Positions 27,043 to 36,402 of a stretch of 64,000 bases of DNA are shown one piece after another (the stretch's first letter is position 1; every line of letters starts with the position of its first letter). Source of the DNA: Profundicola chukchiensis (GTDB lineage: Bacteria; Bacteroidota; Bacteroidia; Flavobacteriales; Weeksellaceae); the NCBI RefSeq assembly GCF_029664245.1, contig NZ_JANAIE010000004.1, positions 240,038 through 304,037 of the forward strand. The letters run 5' to 3'. Made by a program: the position numbers and the translations under genes. The notes under the pieces are model-generated. The model was not told where the DNA came from. It saw only the letters and a list, made by a program, of their open reading frames with translations, and searched no databases.

Positions 27043-27052
27043 TTAAATTACA

Positions 27053-27754
27053 ATGAACAATCAAAATAGAATATATTATATAGTAGGAGGAACTATTGCT
27101 GTAGGTTTATTATTAGCTTTCCTAGTATTTGCCTTTTCCGGAGGATTAGATTCCCCAGTTACCAAACTTCCAAGTAGGGTGGATTCTTCTTCCTCTACAA
27201 TAAGTCATCATGTTGTTATTGAGAAAAAAATCGATTCTTTATCACAACATAATGTGACACCAACTAAGTATACGACGTTGAAATCCGAAATATCTTCTGG
27301 TCTCAATGCTGGAATGTACCCTAACAGTATTAAAACTAATTTAGATAATAGATTAGCAGATGCGTATTCAAAAGCAGTGATAGCTAAGATAAATAATGAG
27401 TTAAGTAAAAATCCAATTAATCAAAATGAAGTTGAAATTTATTTAACTCATTTAAATACTATTGGATTAGCAAATAATGAAGTTTTAAATTTTAGAAGAA
27501 TATTAAAAGAATATAATTATTGGACAGTAAGCGTTCCATCTAAAGTTGAAACATTTGTGAAAAAATCGTTTGCAAATTATAACTCTGATCAATATTTAAG
27601 TTTGAAAAACGAACTTGAAGGGAGTAGCAATATATCCCCAATTATTTTATCCCATCCAGCAGTTAAATCTTCTAGGAAATCTTCTCTTGCAAGGTTGCAA
27701 AAATATTACAATGATTATGTTCAATATCAAATGGCTATGTCAGGCTTCGATTAA
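27053..27754 (+). CDS. Single-pass periplasmic helical protein
   Basis: This 233-residue protein has one N-terminal membrane helix (about residues 7-30, ending in FAFSGGLD) that is probably not cleaved, followed by a helical periplasmic domain. No motif is recognisable. It starts 11 bases after the previous stop in the SrfB-like operon, with the same low-GC composition. It is likely a structural subunit of the predicted envelope complex. Confidence 0.6.
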   Translation: MNNQNRIYYIVGGTIAVGLLLAFLVFAFSGGLDSPVTKLPSRVDSSSSTISHHVVIEKKIDSLSQHNVTPTKYTTLKSEISSGLNAGMYPNSIKTNLDNRLADAYSKAVIAKINNELSKNPINQNEVEIYLTHLNTIGLANNEVLNFRRILKEYNYWTVSVPSKVETFVKKSFANYNSDQYLSLKNELEGSSNISPIILSHPAVKSSRKSSLARLQKYYNDYVQYQMAMSGFD

Positions 27755-27764
27755 AATTTAAAAA

Positions 27765-28769
27765 ATGAAAAAACTTATAACTTTAATTTTCATTAGCTAT
27801 CAGTTAGTTAATTTAAATGCCCAATCTGTAGAAAATACATCAAATCAAAATAATAAGGAATCTAAGCCTATTGCTAACGAGGAACTTAAAATTAACGAGA
27901 ATATAAATTCTATCGATGAATATAAATACATTATAAAGAATATTAATGATGCGTTATTATATACTTTATTTTCAAACAAATACTTAAAAGATCCTGATTT
28001 TCACAAAGCATCTTTAGCTAAAGAGGATTTAACAAAATCAATGAATAATTACAATGCCATTTTACATTGTATAGTAATTGATAAAGATCAGTCAGAAAAA
28101 GATAGACTTATTGCTCAAAAAGCCTTTAAGTTTAATGTTGTTCACACAAAATTTTTTAAGCTCAATCAAGAATATAAAGAGTTTTTTGACAATAAATATA
28201 CGCTCTCCACAGCCGAAGACTATATTCAAAAATTAGAAAGTTTGGATTTACAGGATTTTTCAGGCTTATCCAATGATAGAGATAAATTGATAAAGAATAT
28301 TTTAAAATATAAAGAAGAATCTTGCCAATTAAAAAAAGAGTTAGATAAATTAAAAATCTTTGCTAAAGATGATAACAATGCCCTTCGTTCCAAATATCTT
28401 GAGATTGAGAAAAAGTATCAATTTCCATATTTAAAAACTGTTGTTAGGAACATGAGTAATAACTTATCTAGTTATACAGCCGATTCTTTAGAAGACAACT
28501 GCGCTGTAGCGGAAAAAGAACAAAGCACAAAAGCTGAAGAAGCTGCAAATAACGAAAAGGATACTCCAACATCAGTGGTAGAGGAATCTCAAGAAGTGGT
28601 TAAAGAGAATACAAATGAAGCTTCTAAAGAGGAAACTAAAAATGAAGTAAAAGAGGATAAAAATAAAAAGAAAAATTCAAAAAAAGGAAAGGTAAAAGAG
28701 GAAGGTGAGGATAAAAAGAAGGACACTAATCCTACTCAGGAACAAGAAAATGGTTTAACAATAGATTAA
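27765..28769 (+). CDS. Exported protein with shared helical domain and Lys/Glu-rich tail
   Basis: This 334-residue protein has a signal peptide (cleavage after LNAQ near residue 20), a helical middle and a charged C-terminal tail (about residues 248-330) dominated by Lys and Glu. Residues about 130-245, including YKEFFDNKYT, SCQLKKELDKLK and the segment FPYLKTVVRNMS, are clearly related to the C-terminal half of the next protein (YKYFFRSKYT, SCELKEYLDRIK, FPYLKFIIKKMS). The two therefore share a duplicated domain. Location should be periplasmic. No enzyme motif is visible. Confidence 0.65.
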   Translation: MKKLITLIFISYQLVNLNAQSVENTSNQNNKESKPIANEELKINENINSIDEYKYIIKNINDALLYTLFSNKYLKDPDFHKASLAKEDLTKSMNNYNAILHCIVIDKDQSEKDRLIAQKAFKFNVVHTKFFKLNQEYKEFFDNKYTLSTAEDYIQKLESLDLQDFSGLSNDRDKLIKNILKYKEESCQLKKELDKLKIFAKDDNNALRSKYLEIEKKYQFPYLKTVVRNMSNNLSSYTADSLEDNCAVAEKEQSTKAEEAANNEKDTPTSVVEESQEVVKENTNEASKEETKNEVKEDKNKKKNSKKGKVKEEGEDKKKDTNPTQEQENGLTID

Positions 28770-28771
28770 TT

Positions 28772-29605
28772 ATGTTAAAAAAAACAACACTTTTAGTTCT
28801 GCTTTTTTTTTCTATCCATCTTCAGTCCCAAACTAAAACTGATATGGCTTTAATGAATGCTGCTAAAAGTATTAAAGCCAATGATAATGTATCTGCTTTA
28901 AAACTCCTTAACGATGCAGATAAGAATGATTACAGGGTTAACTTCTTTAAGATAATAGCGGGTAATAACTTGGTAGAAAAGGGTTTATATGATGTAGATA
29001 AAATCCAAGATTTATATAGTTTGGCCAGCGCTTATATCATTAAATATCCTAAGAATAATACGAATTATACCAGCCAGGTTAGACAGATTCGAAATAGTCT
29101 CGAGGAGAAGCTTTTAGGAAGTACAGATTATCAGAAATCTGTACAGCCGAAAAAAACTAGTAGTGATACTGTAAAGGAGGATACTACAGTTAATATTGTA
29201 GCAGAAGACGACCCTAGAGTTGTAACATCTTTAACTTATAAGAGTGTTGAATTCGAAGAATTGCAAGAGGAGTATAAATATTTTTTTAGAAGTAAATATA
29301 CCGAAAGAGAAGCCAGGATTTATAAATACAAGCTAAAACAATTAAATATTGAAGGCTTAGAAGTGTACGAGAATCAGCGAGATAAAATTCTAGAGGATAT
29401 TGATAAATTTAAAAATCAATCATGTGAATTGAAGGAGTATTTAGATAGGATTAAGAATGTCGGAAATGAAAACAACTCGAGTCTCTCTGCCGTATATGAA
29501 AAATTAGAAGATGAATATGACTTCCCATATCTCAAGTTTATTATAAAAAAGATGAGCACAGATGTTAGAACTTATACGTCTAAATCTTTAGATTCATGTA
29601 ATTAA
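28772..29605 (+). CDS. Exported two-domain protein linking its neighbours
   Basis: This 277-residue protein has a signal peptide and two recognisable halves. The N-terminal half (TKTDMALMNAAKSIKANDN, then ALKLLNDADKNDYRV) is related to the N-terminus of the following 560-residue protein (TKTDIAVMEAAKNIKSGNY, then NQTDYRV) and looks TPR-like. The C-terminal half is related to the preceding protein (FPYLK segment). It thus combines the domains of its two neighbours. It starts 2 bases after the previous stop. A scaffolding role in the periplasm is likely. Confidence 0.68.
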   Translation: MLKKTTLLVLLFFSIHLQSQTKTDMALMNAAKSIKANDNVSALKLLNDADKNDYRVNFFKIIAGNNLVEKGLYDVDKIQDLYSLASAYIIKYPKNNTNYTSQVRQIRNSLEEKLLGSTDYQKSVQPKKTSSDTVKEDTTVNIVAEDDPRVVTSLTYKSVEFEELQEEYKYFFRSKYTEREARIYKYKLKQLNIEGLEVYENQRDKILEDIDKFKNQSCELKEYLDRIKNVGNENNSSLSAVYEKLEDEYDFPYLKFIIKKMSTDVRTYTSKSLDSCN

Positions 29606-29677
29606 CTCATTAACAATTGCTTTAACTACAAATCTTTAGTTGTAAAAATATTTAGAACTATCAACACATTAAATAAT

Positions 29678-31360
29678 ATGAAAAACTTTTTATTACTAAT
29701 TTTTATTTTTATTTCCCTTGGTTTGAAAGGACAAACAAAAACCGATATTGCAGTAATGGAGGCAGCGAAAAATATTAAAAGTGGGAATTATGAATCGGCT
29801 TTATCACTTTTAAAGAATGCTAACCAAACAGATTATAGAGTTCAATATTTTCAAATATTAGCTACTGAAAAAGTCTATGAAATTTATGGAATTGAGGATT
29901 TTGAAGAAATTCATAGCCTAAGAATAAAACTTAAAAACTATTTGAATTTATATAGGTCTAAAAATGAGAATTATTCAAATGACCTTATGATGATTTTAGA
30001 TAGACTCAATAGTGCTCAACCCGCCCAATCTTATGAAGAATATTTGGCAATCAAAGAGGAGCAGGAAAGGCAAAAGCGACTGAAATTGAAGACTCAAAAA
30101 CTTAATGAGTTAAAAAACAATTTTCAAGATGGTAATTACAATTTAATTTTACAGGAAATTTCTAGCTTAAGAAGAGACGATTTAATAGATGATTATCACT
30201 TAGATTATTATCAAGCTAATTCGGTTTATAAGCTGCTTGAGAATAGGACTAATTTGAGTTTTAATGATATAGAAAATTCAAGAAAGATATTCAGATCCTA
30301 TTTGACAAATTACTCATCCAAAGATATAAATTACACAAATCAGATTAAAGATAATTTAAACATTTTAAATACTAACTATCCTGCTACAATAGATGAATTC
30401 ACGGCTTATAAGCAAGACATGGAAAGAAAGAGGATAGAGCAAGAGTTAAAAGATAAGATGGCAAGAATTGAAAATGCATATGAAAAAGCTAATTATTATC
30501 AATTGGACTTAATGTTATCAGAATTTCCAGAAGGAACTAAATATCAAAAAGATGTTTTATTTTATCGTACTATGTATGATTATTGGGAGTTTAATCAAAA
30601 AAGCTATAAGAGTTTTAACGATATATCCACTATTCGACATTTAGTAGAGAATAGAATAAATAATAAAGAATTAAAGAATAGTAAACATTATGGGGAGTTA
30701 TTAAGAGTTAGTAACATCTTAAAAAATAATTATCCAAAAGATATTAAAGCCTTTAAGGAATTAGAAGAAAAGAAACGCCAAGCAACTTTAGCAAGACTAA
30801 AAGCAGAAGAGAAACAGCGAATTGAAAGAGAGAAGAGAGAAGAAGCTCAAAGGCGAAAAGCAAAAAGGCAACGAAAATTTAATCGAGGATATACTGCATT
30901 AGGTTTTGAAGGTGGCACTATAGCTAAATATGGGTTAAGGTTTGAGTTGAATGGTTATAGAGATTTAGGCTTCTTTATAAATGCAAGGACTAATTTAATG
31001 GACTTGACAGAATTAGAAAATACTGAAGAGTTTGTCGACAATAAAAATGAAGCAGTATTAGGTATGAGTGTGAATCTAACTAAATGGTTTATATTAAATA
31101 TTGGTGGAGGTTATGGATTCTATAAATTTAAAAATGGTCAGGATCATTATGCCTCATATAAATATGTTGATTCATACTATAACGAAAACTCTTATTCTAA
31201 TGTATTGATAGATGAAGAGTACTATACAGGGTATGGAGGGGTGACTGTTAGATTAGGTAATCGCTTTAATTTAATCGGTGGAGTTTCTATAATGAACTTT
31301 ATGGATGACTTTCAAGTTGACCCTGAATTTACATATGGTTTAACAATTAACCTGAAATAG
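29678..31360 (+). CDS. TPR-like periplasmic protein with C-terminal outer-membrane barrel
   Basis: This 560-residue protein has a signal peptide, an N-terminal domain shared with the preceding protein, two further helical repeats of the same type (each with an internal ALxxL-like pattern and an NYP(A/K)xI motif), a highly charged Arg/Lys/Glu helix (about 365-400), and a C-terminal region of about 155 residues with amphipathic strands, such as GYTALGFEGGTIAKYGLRFE and GGVSIMNFMDD, ending in TYGLTINLK. The C-terminal part resembles a small eight-strand-type outer-membrane barrel. It would anchor the complex in the outer membrane. It is the last gene of the operon, followed by a strong terminator. 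Confidence 0.7.
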   Translation: MKNFLLLIFIFISLGLKGQTKTDIAVMEAAKNIKSGNYESALSLLKNANQTDYRVQYFQILATEKVYEIYGIEDFEEIHSLRIKLKNYLNLYRSKNENYSNDLMMILDRLNSAQPAQSYEEYLAIKEEQERQKRLKLKTQKLNELKNNFQDGNYNLILQEISSLRRDDLIDDYHLDYYQANSVYKLLENRTNLSFNDIENSRKIFRSYLTNYSSKDINYTNQIKDNLNILNTNYPATIDEFTAYKQDMERKRIEQELKDKMARIENAYEKANYYQLDLMLSEFPEGTKYQKDVLFYRTMYDYWEFNQKSYKSFNDISTIRHLVENRINNKELKNSKHYGELLRVSNILKNNYPKDIKAFKELEEKKRQATLARLKAEEKQRIEREKREEAQRRKAKRQRKFNRGYTALGFEGGTIAKYGLRFELNGYRDLGFFINARTNLMDLTELENTEEFVDNKNEAVLGMSVNLTKWFILNIGGGYGFYKFKNGQDHYASYKYVDSYYNENSYSNVLIDEEYYTGYGGVTVRLGNRFNLIGGVSIMNFMDDFQVDPEFTYGLTINLK

Positions 31361-31378
31361 GAAGTTTGATTTACATAA

Positions 31379-31418
31379 AAAGTTGTCATTCATTTTATAA
31401 TGAATGACAACTTTTTTT
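31379..31418 (+). terminator. Strong rho-independent terminator closing the SrfB-like operon
   Basis: A perfect 16-bp stem (AAAGTTGTCATTCATT with AATGAATGACAACTTT) with a TTAT loop is followed by a run of T. It separates the first long operon from the lipoprotein operon. Confidence 0.93.
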
Positions 31419-31465
31419 TGTAATTACTTGAAAATGATTTTTATATACCAATTTGAAGATGTCCT

Positions 31466-31515
31466 AAATTGGACAACTTTGGACTTTTTTATTAATAAAG
31501 TATTTAATTACTTTG
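31466..31515 (+). promoter_or_regulatory. Tandem TTGGAC operator plus minus-7-like box, site 2
   Basis: The repeat core is identical to site 1 over 24 bases (TTGGAC-N4-TTGGAC with flanking A and T runs). Exactly 26 bases separate the second TTTG (31478-31481) from TTACTTTG (31508-31515). The following ATG at 31615 is 100 bases downstream. It implies that the lipoprotein/VanY operon is co-regulated with the SrfB-like operon. Confidence 0.65.
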
Positions 31516-31614
31516 ATTTTTAAGATTATATAAACATTCAAATACAATAATTTATAAACAGCAATTACTTTTTTGGAAAAATTTCTAAAAAGCTAATGTT
31601 TTAAATATATTCAT

Positions 31615-32226
31615 ATGAGAAGAATATTTTATTCAGGTTTAATTCTAACTTCAATTTTGTTTATAGGTTGTGATAAAGATAATAAAGCAAAAGAATTAGA
31701 ATTAAAAGAGAGGGAATTAGAACTTAAGGAAAAGGAATTAAAAATTGCAGAAAAAGCTGAAAAGCAAGCTCAAAAAGCTGAATCGAACTCAGAAGCAGAT
31801 TTTGCTACAAAAAAGACCATTGAAAAGGAAAATAACTATGGAGTGATTACTGGAAACAAAGTTATTATTAGGTCTAATCATACAACTAAATCCAATAATA
31901 TGGGTAATTATGTTAAAGGAGAAAGAGTTGAGATTTTAGATGAATATTATCCAGCAAATAACACCGAGGCAATAGCAAAAAAGCAAATTTATTTATATAA
32001 TGATTATGGTAGGTTTCTTTATACTTTGGTTCCTGGTAAAGCCGTAGAGATTCTAGAAGAAACCCATGGTGAATATTGGGTTAGTTTTGATCATCCTGAA
32101 TATGGTAAATTGACAGCTACAGTTAATGGGAGTGATTTAGATTTTATTTCAGGAGATAAGTGGTACAAGGTGAGAAGAAATAACGGACAAACAGGTTGGG
32201 TGTTTTCTAAATTTTTAAAACGATGA
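31615..32226 (+). CDS. Lipoprotein with coiled coil and SH3-like domain
   Basis: This 203-residue lipoprotein has a signal peptide ending in the lipobox LFIGC (Cys about residue 19). A regular heptad-like stretch of repeated ELxLKE units (about 25-60) forms a coiled coil. The rest looks like bacterial SH3 modules (NNYGVITGNKVIIRSNHTTKSNNMG; then WYKVRRNNGQTGWVFSKFLK at the end), which usually bind cell-wall peptides. It is lipid-anchored in the envelope and could contact peptidoglycan. Its stop overlaps the VanY-like gene by 4 bases (ATGA), suggesting joint function. Confidence 0.78.
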   Translation: MRRIFYSGLILTSILFIGCDKDNKAKELELKERELELKEKELKIAEKAEKQAQKAESNSEADFATKKTIEKENNYGVITGNKVIIRSNHTTKSNNMGNYVKGERVEILDEYYPANNTEAIAKKQIYLYNDYGRFLYTLVPGKAVEILEETHGEYWVSFDHPEYGKLTATVNGSDLDFISGDKWYKVRRNNGQTGWVFSKFLKR

Positions 32227-33113
32227 AAAAAATAATATATACGTGCTTAGTTGCATTCTTGATTTCTTGTGGATCTGAGAATAAAGAGTTATCAGAAAAC
32301 AATCATGCTATTGAAGAAGAAATAGTCATTGAAAATGATATGGAACTGGAAAATGAAGATGAGATTATATTATCTTCTGAAAGACCAAGTGGATCTATAA
32401 ACGAGGATGTCCAAATGGAGAGATCAGAAGGCACAGTTCGAAGTGGTAAAGGGGCAATAAATACCATCAACTTAGGTAATGTAGAAGATATAAATAAGTA
32501 TCTGATAGGAAACCTAGAGTTTCATAATGATGATAAATTCGCCAAAATTCCATCAAATCTCTCTAGTAAATCAATTTATGTTAGAAAGGAGACCTTAAAT
32601 GCTTTTCTAGAAATGGCTAAGCAAGCTGAAAAGGATGGTATTAAACTAACCGTAATTTCAGGAGCAAGAAACTTTAACCACCAAAAATCTATTTGGGAAA
32701 GAAAGTGGAATTCTTCAAATATTAAAGACCCGGTAGCTAGAGCTAAAGATATTTTGAGATATAGTTCTATGCCAATGACTTCTAGGCATCACTGGGGGAC
32801 GGATATAGATATTAATAGTTTACAAAACAGCTATTTTGAATCTGGTAAAGGACTCAAAGAGTACAAATGGTTGGTAGAGAATGGGCCTAAATACGGATTC
32901 TGTCAAGTTTACACGGATAAAAAGGAAAAGAACCGTAAAGGTTATGAAATGGAAAAATGGCACTGGTCTTATATGCCTTTAGCTAGTCAACTTTTAAGTC
33001 AGTATAAAAAAGAATTAAGCTATGATCAAATTTCTGGATTTGAAGGTAGTGAAGTTGCTAAAGACTTGGATGTGATAAATGTTTATGTTGGTGGAATTGC
33101 TGATTGTAACTAG
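32223..33113 (+). CDS. VanY-like D-alanyl-D-alanine carboxypeptidase lipoprotein
   Basis: This 296-residue lipoprotein (lipobox LISC, Cys about residue 16) has an acidic linker and a peptidase M15B/VanY domain. The zinc-binding pattern is complete: SRHHWGTDIDI gives the first His and the Asp, and EKWHWSYMP near residue 244 gives the catalytic Glu and the final His. Family enzymes remove the terminal D-Ala of peptidoglycan stem peptides or related peptides. Upstream and overlapping is an SH3-like lipoprotein that may target it to the wall. In this cluster it could open or remodel the wall to let an envelope complex pass; that is inference. Confidence 0.88.
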   Translation: MKKIIYTCLVAFLISCGSENKELSENNHAIEEEIVIENDMELENEDEIILSSERPSGSINEDVQMERSEGTVRSGKGAINTINLGNVEDINKYLIGNLEFHNDDKFAKIPSNLSSKSIYVRKETLNAFLEMAKQAEKDGIKLTVISGARNFNHQKSIWERKWNSSNIKDPVARAKDILRYSSMPMTSRHHWGTDIDINSLQNSYFESGKGLKEYKWLVENGPKYGFCQVYTDKKEKNRKGYEMEKWHWSYMPLASQLLSQYKKELSYDQISGFEGSEVAKDLDVINVYVGGIADCN

Positions 33114-33194
33114 TAGAATCCAATAAGTGAATAACTGATCTCTGGAGAAGTAATAAAATGATAATATTAGTTTTAAAAAAATAAACAAATCAAA

Positions 33195-34211
33195 ATGAAA
33201 TATTTGTTATCGATATCGCTTGTCTTAAATTTATCTCTTTTAATGGGCCAAAGTAAAAAGGAATTAAGACAATCTATCAGTGATTTGAACATGCAAAAAA
33301 CTGTTCTAGAGAGTCAAATAAACAAAAAAGATAGTTTAATTTCTAATATTAGTTTAAAATTAAAAACTACTGAAGAACAACTTGCTAAGGCAGAGCTAGA
33401 TGTCCATAATTTGGGAGAGAGTTTTAGTGAAGCAACTTTAGAAAATATGAATTTAACTTCTGAGTTAAAGGAATTAAATAAGACAATTGAAAAGCTGAAA
33501 TCTGGAAATACCTCTAAATTAGTTCACTTGGATTACAATAATCCAATAAATGGCTTTAATGTATCTATAATTTGGCGTCCAGAAATTAAGTTTGGAGAAC
33601 ACTTACAAGGTCCAGGTATAATTTCCTTTGAACATCCTGATAAAGAAAAAAACTTCTCTATAGCACATCAATATATTAGTATATTAGAAAAGGATGTGCC
33701 TTTCATTAAAGTAGACGAAAGTAGTGGAGTCGTTCAATTATTAGAGAATAAGGCGACCTTATCCTATGATAAAAGTTCCACATCAAAAAGCAATCCCTTC
33801 CTTATAGACGAAGTTCCATTTTTTTTCAAGAATATAGATTTTTCTAATTTCAACGATGAAGAATTAGTATTGTTAGAGGTAGGAAAAGGAACAAGATCAC
33901 GAAATAGTTTTAAAGTCTTTGATCTAGAATATCAGCATCCTAAGGAATTAAAACATAGTCCATTTAACGAATTGCAGAGTTCTTCAGAAATCAATTATTC
34001 AAAGCGTACAATTTCAAACTATTTTGATATAGGATATTGTGCAAATGTTTATGAAGTCTATGGCTTTGAAAAAGTATCCGAATATTCCGAATTTTTACAA
34101 CTACGTTTCATTATAAAAGAAGAAAGGGGGAATTATGGTAGATGCTATTGGAACACGTATAAAGTCGGAGATAGAAAGTTGACTTTTGTTAGAAAAAGTG
34201 TTTCTAATTAA
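33195..34211 (+). CDS. Exported coiled-coil protein, unknown function
   Basis: This 338-residue protein has a signal peptide (ending LLMGQ near residue 19), a coiled coil (about 20-98, with repeated Leu/Lys heptads) and a C-terminal domain of about 230 residues with mixed strands. No catalytic motif is visible. It lies 81 bases after the VanY-like gene and 20 bases before the first SHOCT gene, in the same orientation, so it probably belongs to the same transcription unit. Confidence 0.6.
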   Translation: MKYLLSISLVLNLSLLMGQSKKELRQSISDLNMQKTVLESQINKKDSLISNISLKLKTTEEQLAKAELDVHNLGESFSEATLENMNLTSELKELNKTIEKLKSGNTSKLVHLDYNNPINGFNVSIIWRPEIKFGEHLQGPGIISFEHPDKEKNFSIAHQYISILEKDVPFIKVDESSGVVQLLENKATLSYDKSSTSKSNPFLIDEVPFFFKNIDFSNFNDEELVLLEVGKGTRSRNSFKVFDLEYQHPKELKHSPFNELQSSSEINYSKRTISNYFDIGYCANVYEVYGFEKVSEYSEFLQLRFIIKEERGNYGRCYWNTYKVGDRKLTFVRKSVSN

Positions 34212-34231
34212 ATAGAAATATTCGAAATTAG

Positions 34232-35197
34232 ATGGACAATAATATTCAAAAAATTAAAGAGCTTCACGAACTATATCAGAATGGTATTTTAAGTAAGGAA
34301 GACTTTGAGATAAAAAAAAGAGAATTATTGGATTTATCTCAAGAGGTACAGCACTCTGAAGTAGAATCTAAATCAGATGTATTATTTCCAGAAGAGGAGA
34401 CCAGGGAGCAGTTAGTGAAGGACGACAATCATCATGATACTAGTACAAATAGTGCAATTAAAGATAAAAAGAAGGAAGATTTAAATAAAAGTTCTAATAA
34501 TTCTTCGAATAAAAAGAGTTATATCGTTTTCGCAATAGGTGCGCTTTTTATTTTAGCCTATTGGTATTATGATTCATATATGAAACAGGTCGATATTGGC
34601 TCATCTGTAATTTTTAAAGTTTATGAAAACCATGACCAGGATATCGTTGCAGTACCAATAGCTCTGTATACAAATCAAAAAATATTCCTAGAACCTCCTT
34701 ATACCATGGATGACGAGGCGACCTTTGAATTATCTAAATTACACGAAGGTCATGATTCTATGAATGCCCATAGTATTGCTGACACTCTAAGTAATGTGAT
34801 TTCTAAGGCTGATTCTTTATATTTATTAGAAAATGGAAGGAGAATAGGTTCAATTGCGATAAAAGGAAAAACTTTATTTCATTTATCTGACCCTGGGTAT
34901 ATTTCAGCAAAGCTTGATGAAAAGCCTAAGTCTTCAATATTGACTGATAATCCTATCATAGGTACAAATCGAATTAAAGATATAGAGGATTTAGGAAAAC
35001 CAGAATTGGAATCTAGAAAAGATGGAGAAGGAAACCTATTAGACGATACACTTATAGCACAAATAGATATTGATGGAGATGGGATTCCAGAATTAATCTA
35101 TGAATGCTCTACATATGAGGGAAGCTTTTATAAAATATTCTCATATGCTAATGGAACTTGGTATATGATATATTCCGGAACCTACTTAGGATATTAA
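34232..35197 (+). CDS. SHOCT-domain membrane protein
   Basis: This 321-residue protein begins with a SHOCT domain (IKELHELYQNGILSKEDFEIKKRELL, residues 5-30), an oligomerisation module usually found at protein ends. After an acidic, serine-rich linker comes one membrane helix (about 94-112) and a soluble domain of about 200 residues on the other side. Near the C-terminus a DIDGDGIPELIYE segment resembles an EF-hand-like or VCBS-type calcium loop. The gene is followed 19 bases later by a second SHOCT protein of similar layout. The role is unknown; the pair may sense or anchor. Confidence 0.68.
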   Translation: MDNNIQKIKELHELYQNGILSKEDFEIKKRELLDLSQEVQHSEVESKSDVLFPEEETREQLVKDDNHHDTSTNSAIKDKKKEDLNKSSNNSSNKKSYIVFAIGALFILAYWYYDSYMKQVDIGSSVIFKVYENHDQDIVAVPIALYTNQKIFLEPPYTMDDEATFELSKLHEGHDSMNAHSIADTLSNVISKADSLYLLENGRRIGSIAIKGKTLFHLSDPGYISAKLDEKPKSSILTDNPIIGTNRIKDIEDLGKPELESRKDGEGNLLDDTLIAQIDIDGDGIPELIYECSTYEGSFYKIFSYANGTWYMIYSGTYLGY

Positions 35198-35216
35198 ACA
35201 ACTTGAATAAATACTT

Positions 35217-36320
35217 ATGAACGACGAAATATTTACTGTTTTAAAAGAATTATTTTCTTTGCTTAATGCAGGAATAATTGATAATAAGGAATATGATCAG
35301 AAGAAATTAGAATTATTAAACTCATTTAATCAATTTGACATAGAGGACAAATCTGTTTTCTTAGACGAGTTAAATGGTTTATTAAATTCTGGGATTATAA
35401 ATTCCAAGGACTTAGATGATCTTAAAAATAGATTAAATCTAGTAGAAGGTCAAGCAAAATTTAATGAGGAAAGTCTATTATTTGATAGTGGATTAACTAA
35501 TGATAACGTACCTGAAGTTGAAGTTGATAGTGATCTTCAAGATTATGCTCCAAATGAAGGAAAAATTCGATGGAAAATCTTAGTTATTATAGCTTTATTA
35601 ATTGGAGGATATTTTGTTTGGCAAAACTGGGATGAAATAAAATATTCAGAATTTTATCAGCGTATTGAAACTTTAGTGAATAATGATGATTCTGATCAGA
35701 TGTATGTACCAGAGATTCCAATTTTCTCAGATGATACTCATTCAGCAATTGAAGAAATAGATTCATCTGAAACTCTATATACTGGAAATTCAAATTTTGA
35801 TAATTTACTTAAAGTCGAATCCAAAAGAGCAATAGAAGAATTAAATCTAACGATTTCGCAATATGATCTTAGCGTTTTAATTTATGAACATTGCAAAGAA
35901 TATTGGGCTTCAGATATTGAAGATGGCGGAATTGAGCACGTAACAATTGAAGTTATGAAACTAAATGAAGATTTGTTGCAAATTAATACATCCTGGGGAA
36001 CAGCAAGCTCTAATAGATATTCCTTAATCAAGAATACCGATAACTATTATCATTTAATTGATGAAATGGAAGCTCTACAGCCAGTTTTCGCAAAGCTTTA
36101 CAATATTGTTGGTACAACTAAGAGTTTCAATGGAGCCTATTTAGAAACTATAGATGGCAAATCATGGTTGGTTTTTGAGTTTTATATGCGCGAGGACGCT
36201 GCGTGTTGCCCAAGTATTAAAGTTGCTACAATAGGGCAATTAGATTCTTATAATAGATTTAAAACCGATGGGTTAATGTATTACAATCAAAAATATAGTC
36301 CTTATTGGGAGGTATTATAA
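35217..36320 (+). CDS. Membrane protein with two SHOCT-like helices
   Basis: This 367-residue protein has two SHOCT-like hairpins in its first 72 residues (LKELFSLLNAGIIDNKEYDQKK and LDELNGLLNSGIINSKDLDD), one membrane helix (about 120-137, ILVIIALLIGGYFVW), and a soluble C-terminal domain of about 225 residues. Its N-terminus is related in plan to the preceding SHOCT protein. It is the last gene of the second operon; an inverted repeat at 36403 follows. No enzyme motif is visible in the C-terminal domain. Confidence 0.65.
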   Translation: MNDEIFTVLKELFSLLNAGIIDNKEYDQKKLELLNSFNQFDIEDKSVFLDELNGLLNSGIINSKDLDDLKNRLNLVEGQAKFNEESLLFDSGLTNDNVPEVEVDSDLQDYAPNEGKIRWKILVIIALLIGGYFVWQNWDEIKYSEFYQRIETLVNNDDSDQMYVPEIPIFSDDTHSAIEEIDSSETLYTGNSNFDNLLKVESKRAIEELNLTISQYDLSVLIYEHCKEYWASDIEDGGIEHVTIEVMKLNEDLLQINTSWGTASSNRYSLIKNTDNYYHLIDEMEALQPVFAKLYNIVGTTKSFNGAYLETIDGKSWLVFEFYMREDAACCPSIKVATIGQLDSYNRFKTDGLMYYNQKYSPYWEVL

Positions 36321-36402
36321 ATACTAACTCAATATATATCAGTTATATGAGAGTAACGGTTTCTAGTTTTATGTAAACTCAAAATATAAAATTTTAAAAA
36401 TA

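Noticed and set aside
29606..29677. Hairpin in the gap before the 560-residue barrel protein
   Set aside because: The pairing is weak and the genes on both sides share a domain; transcription most likely continues through it.
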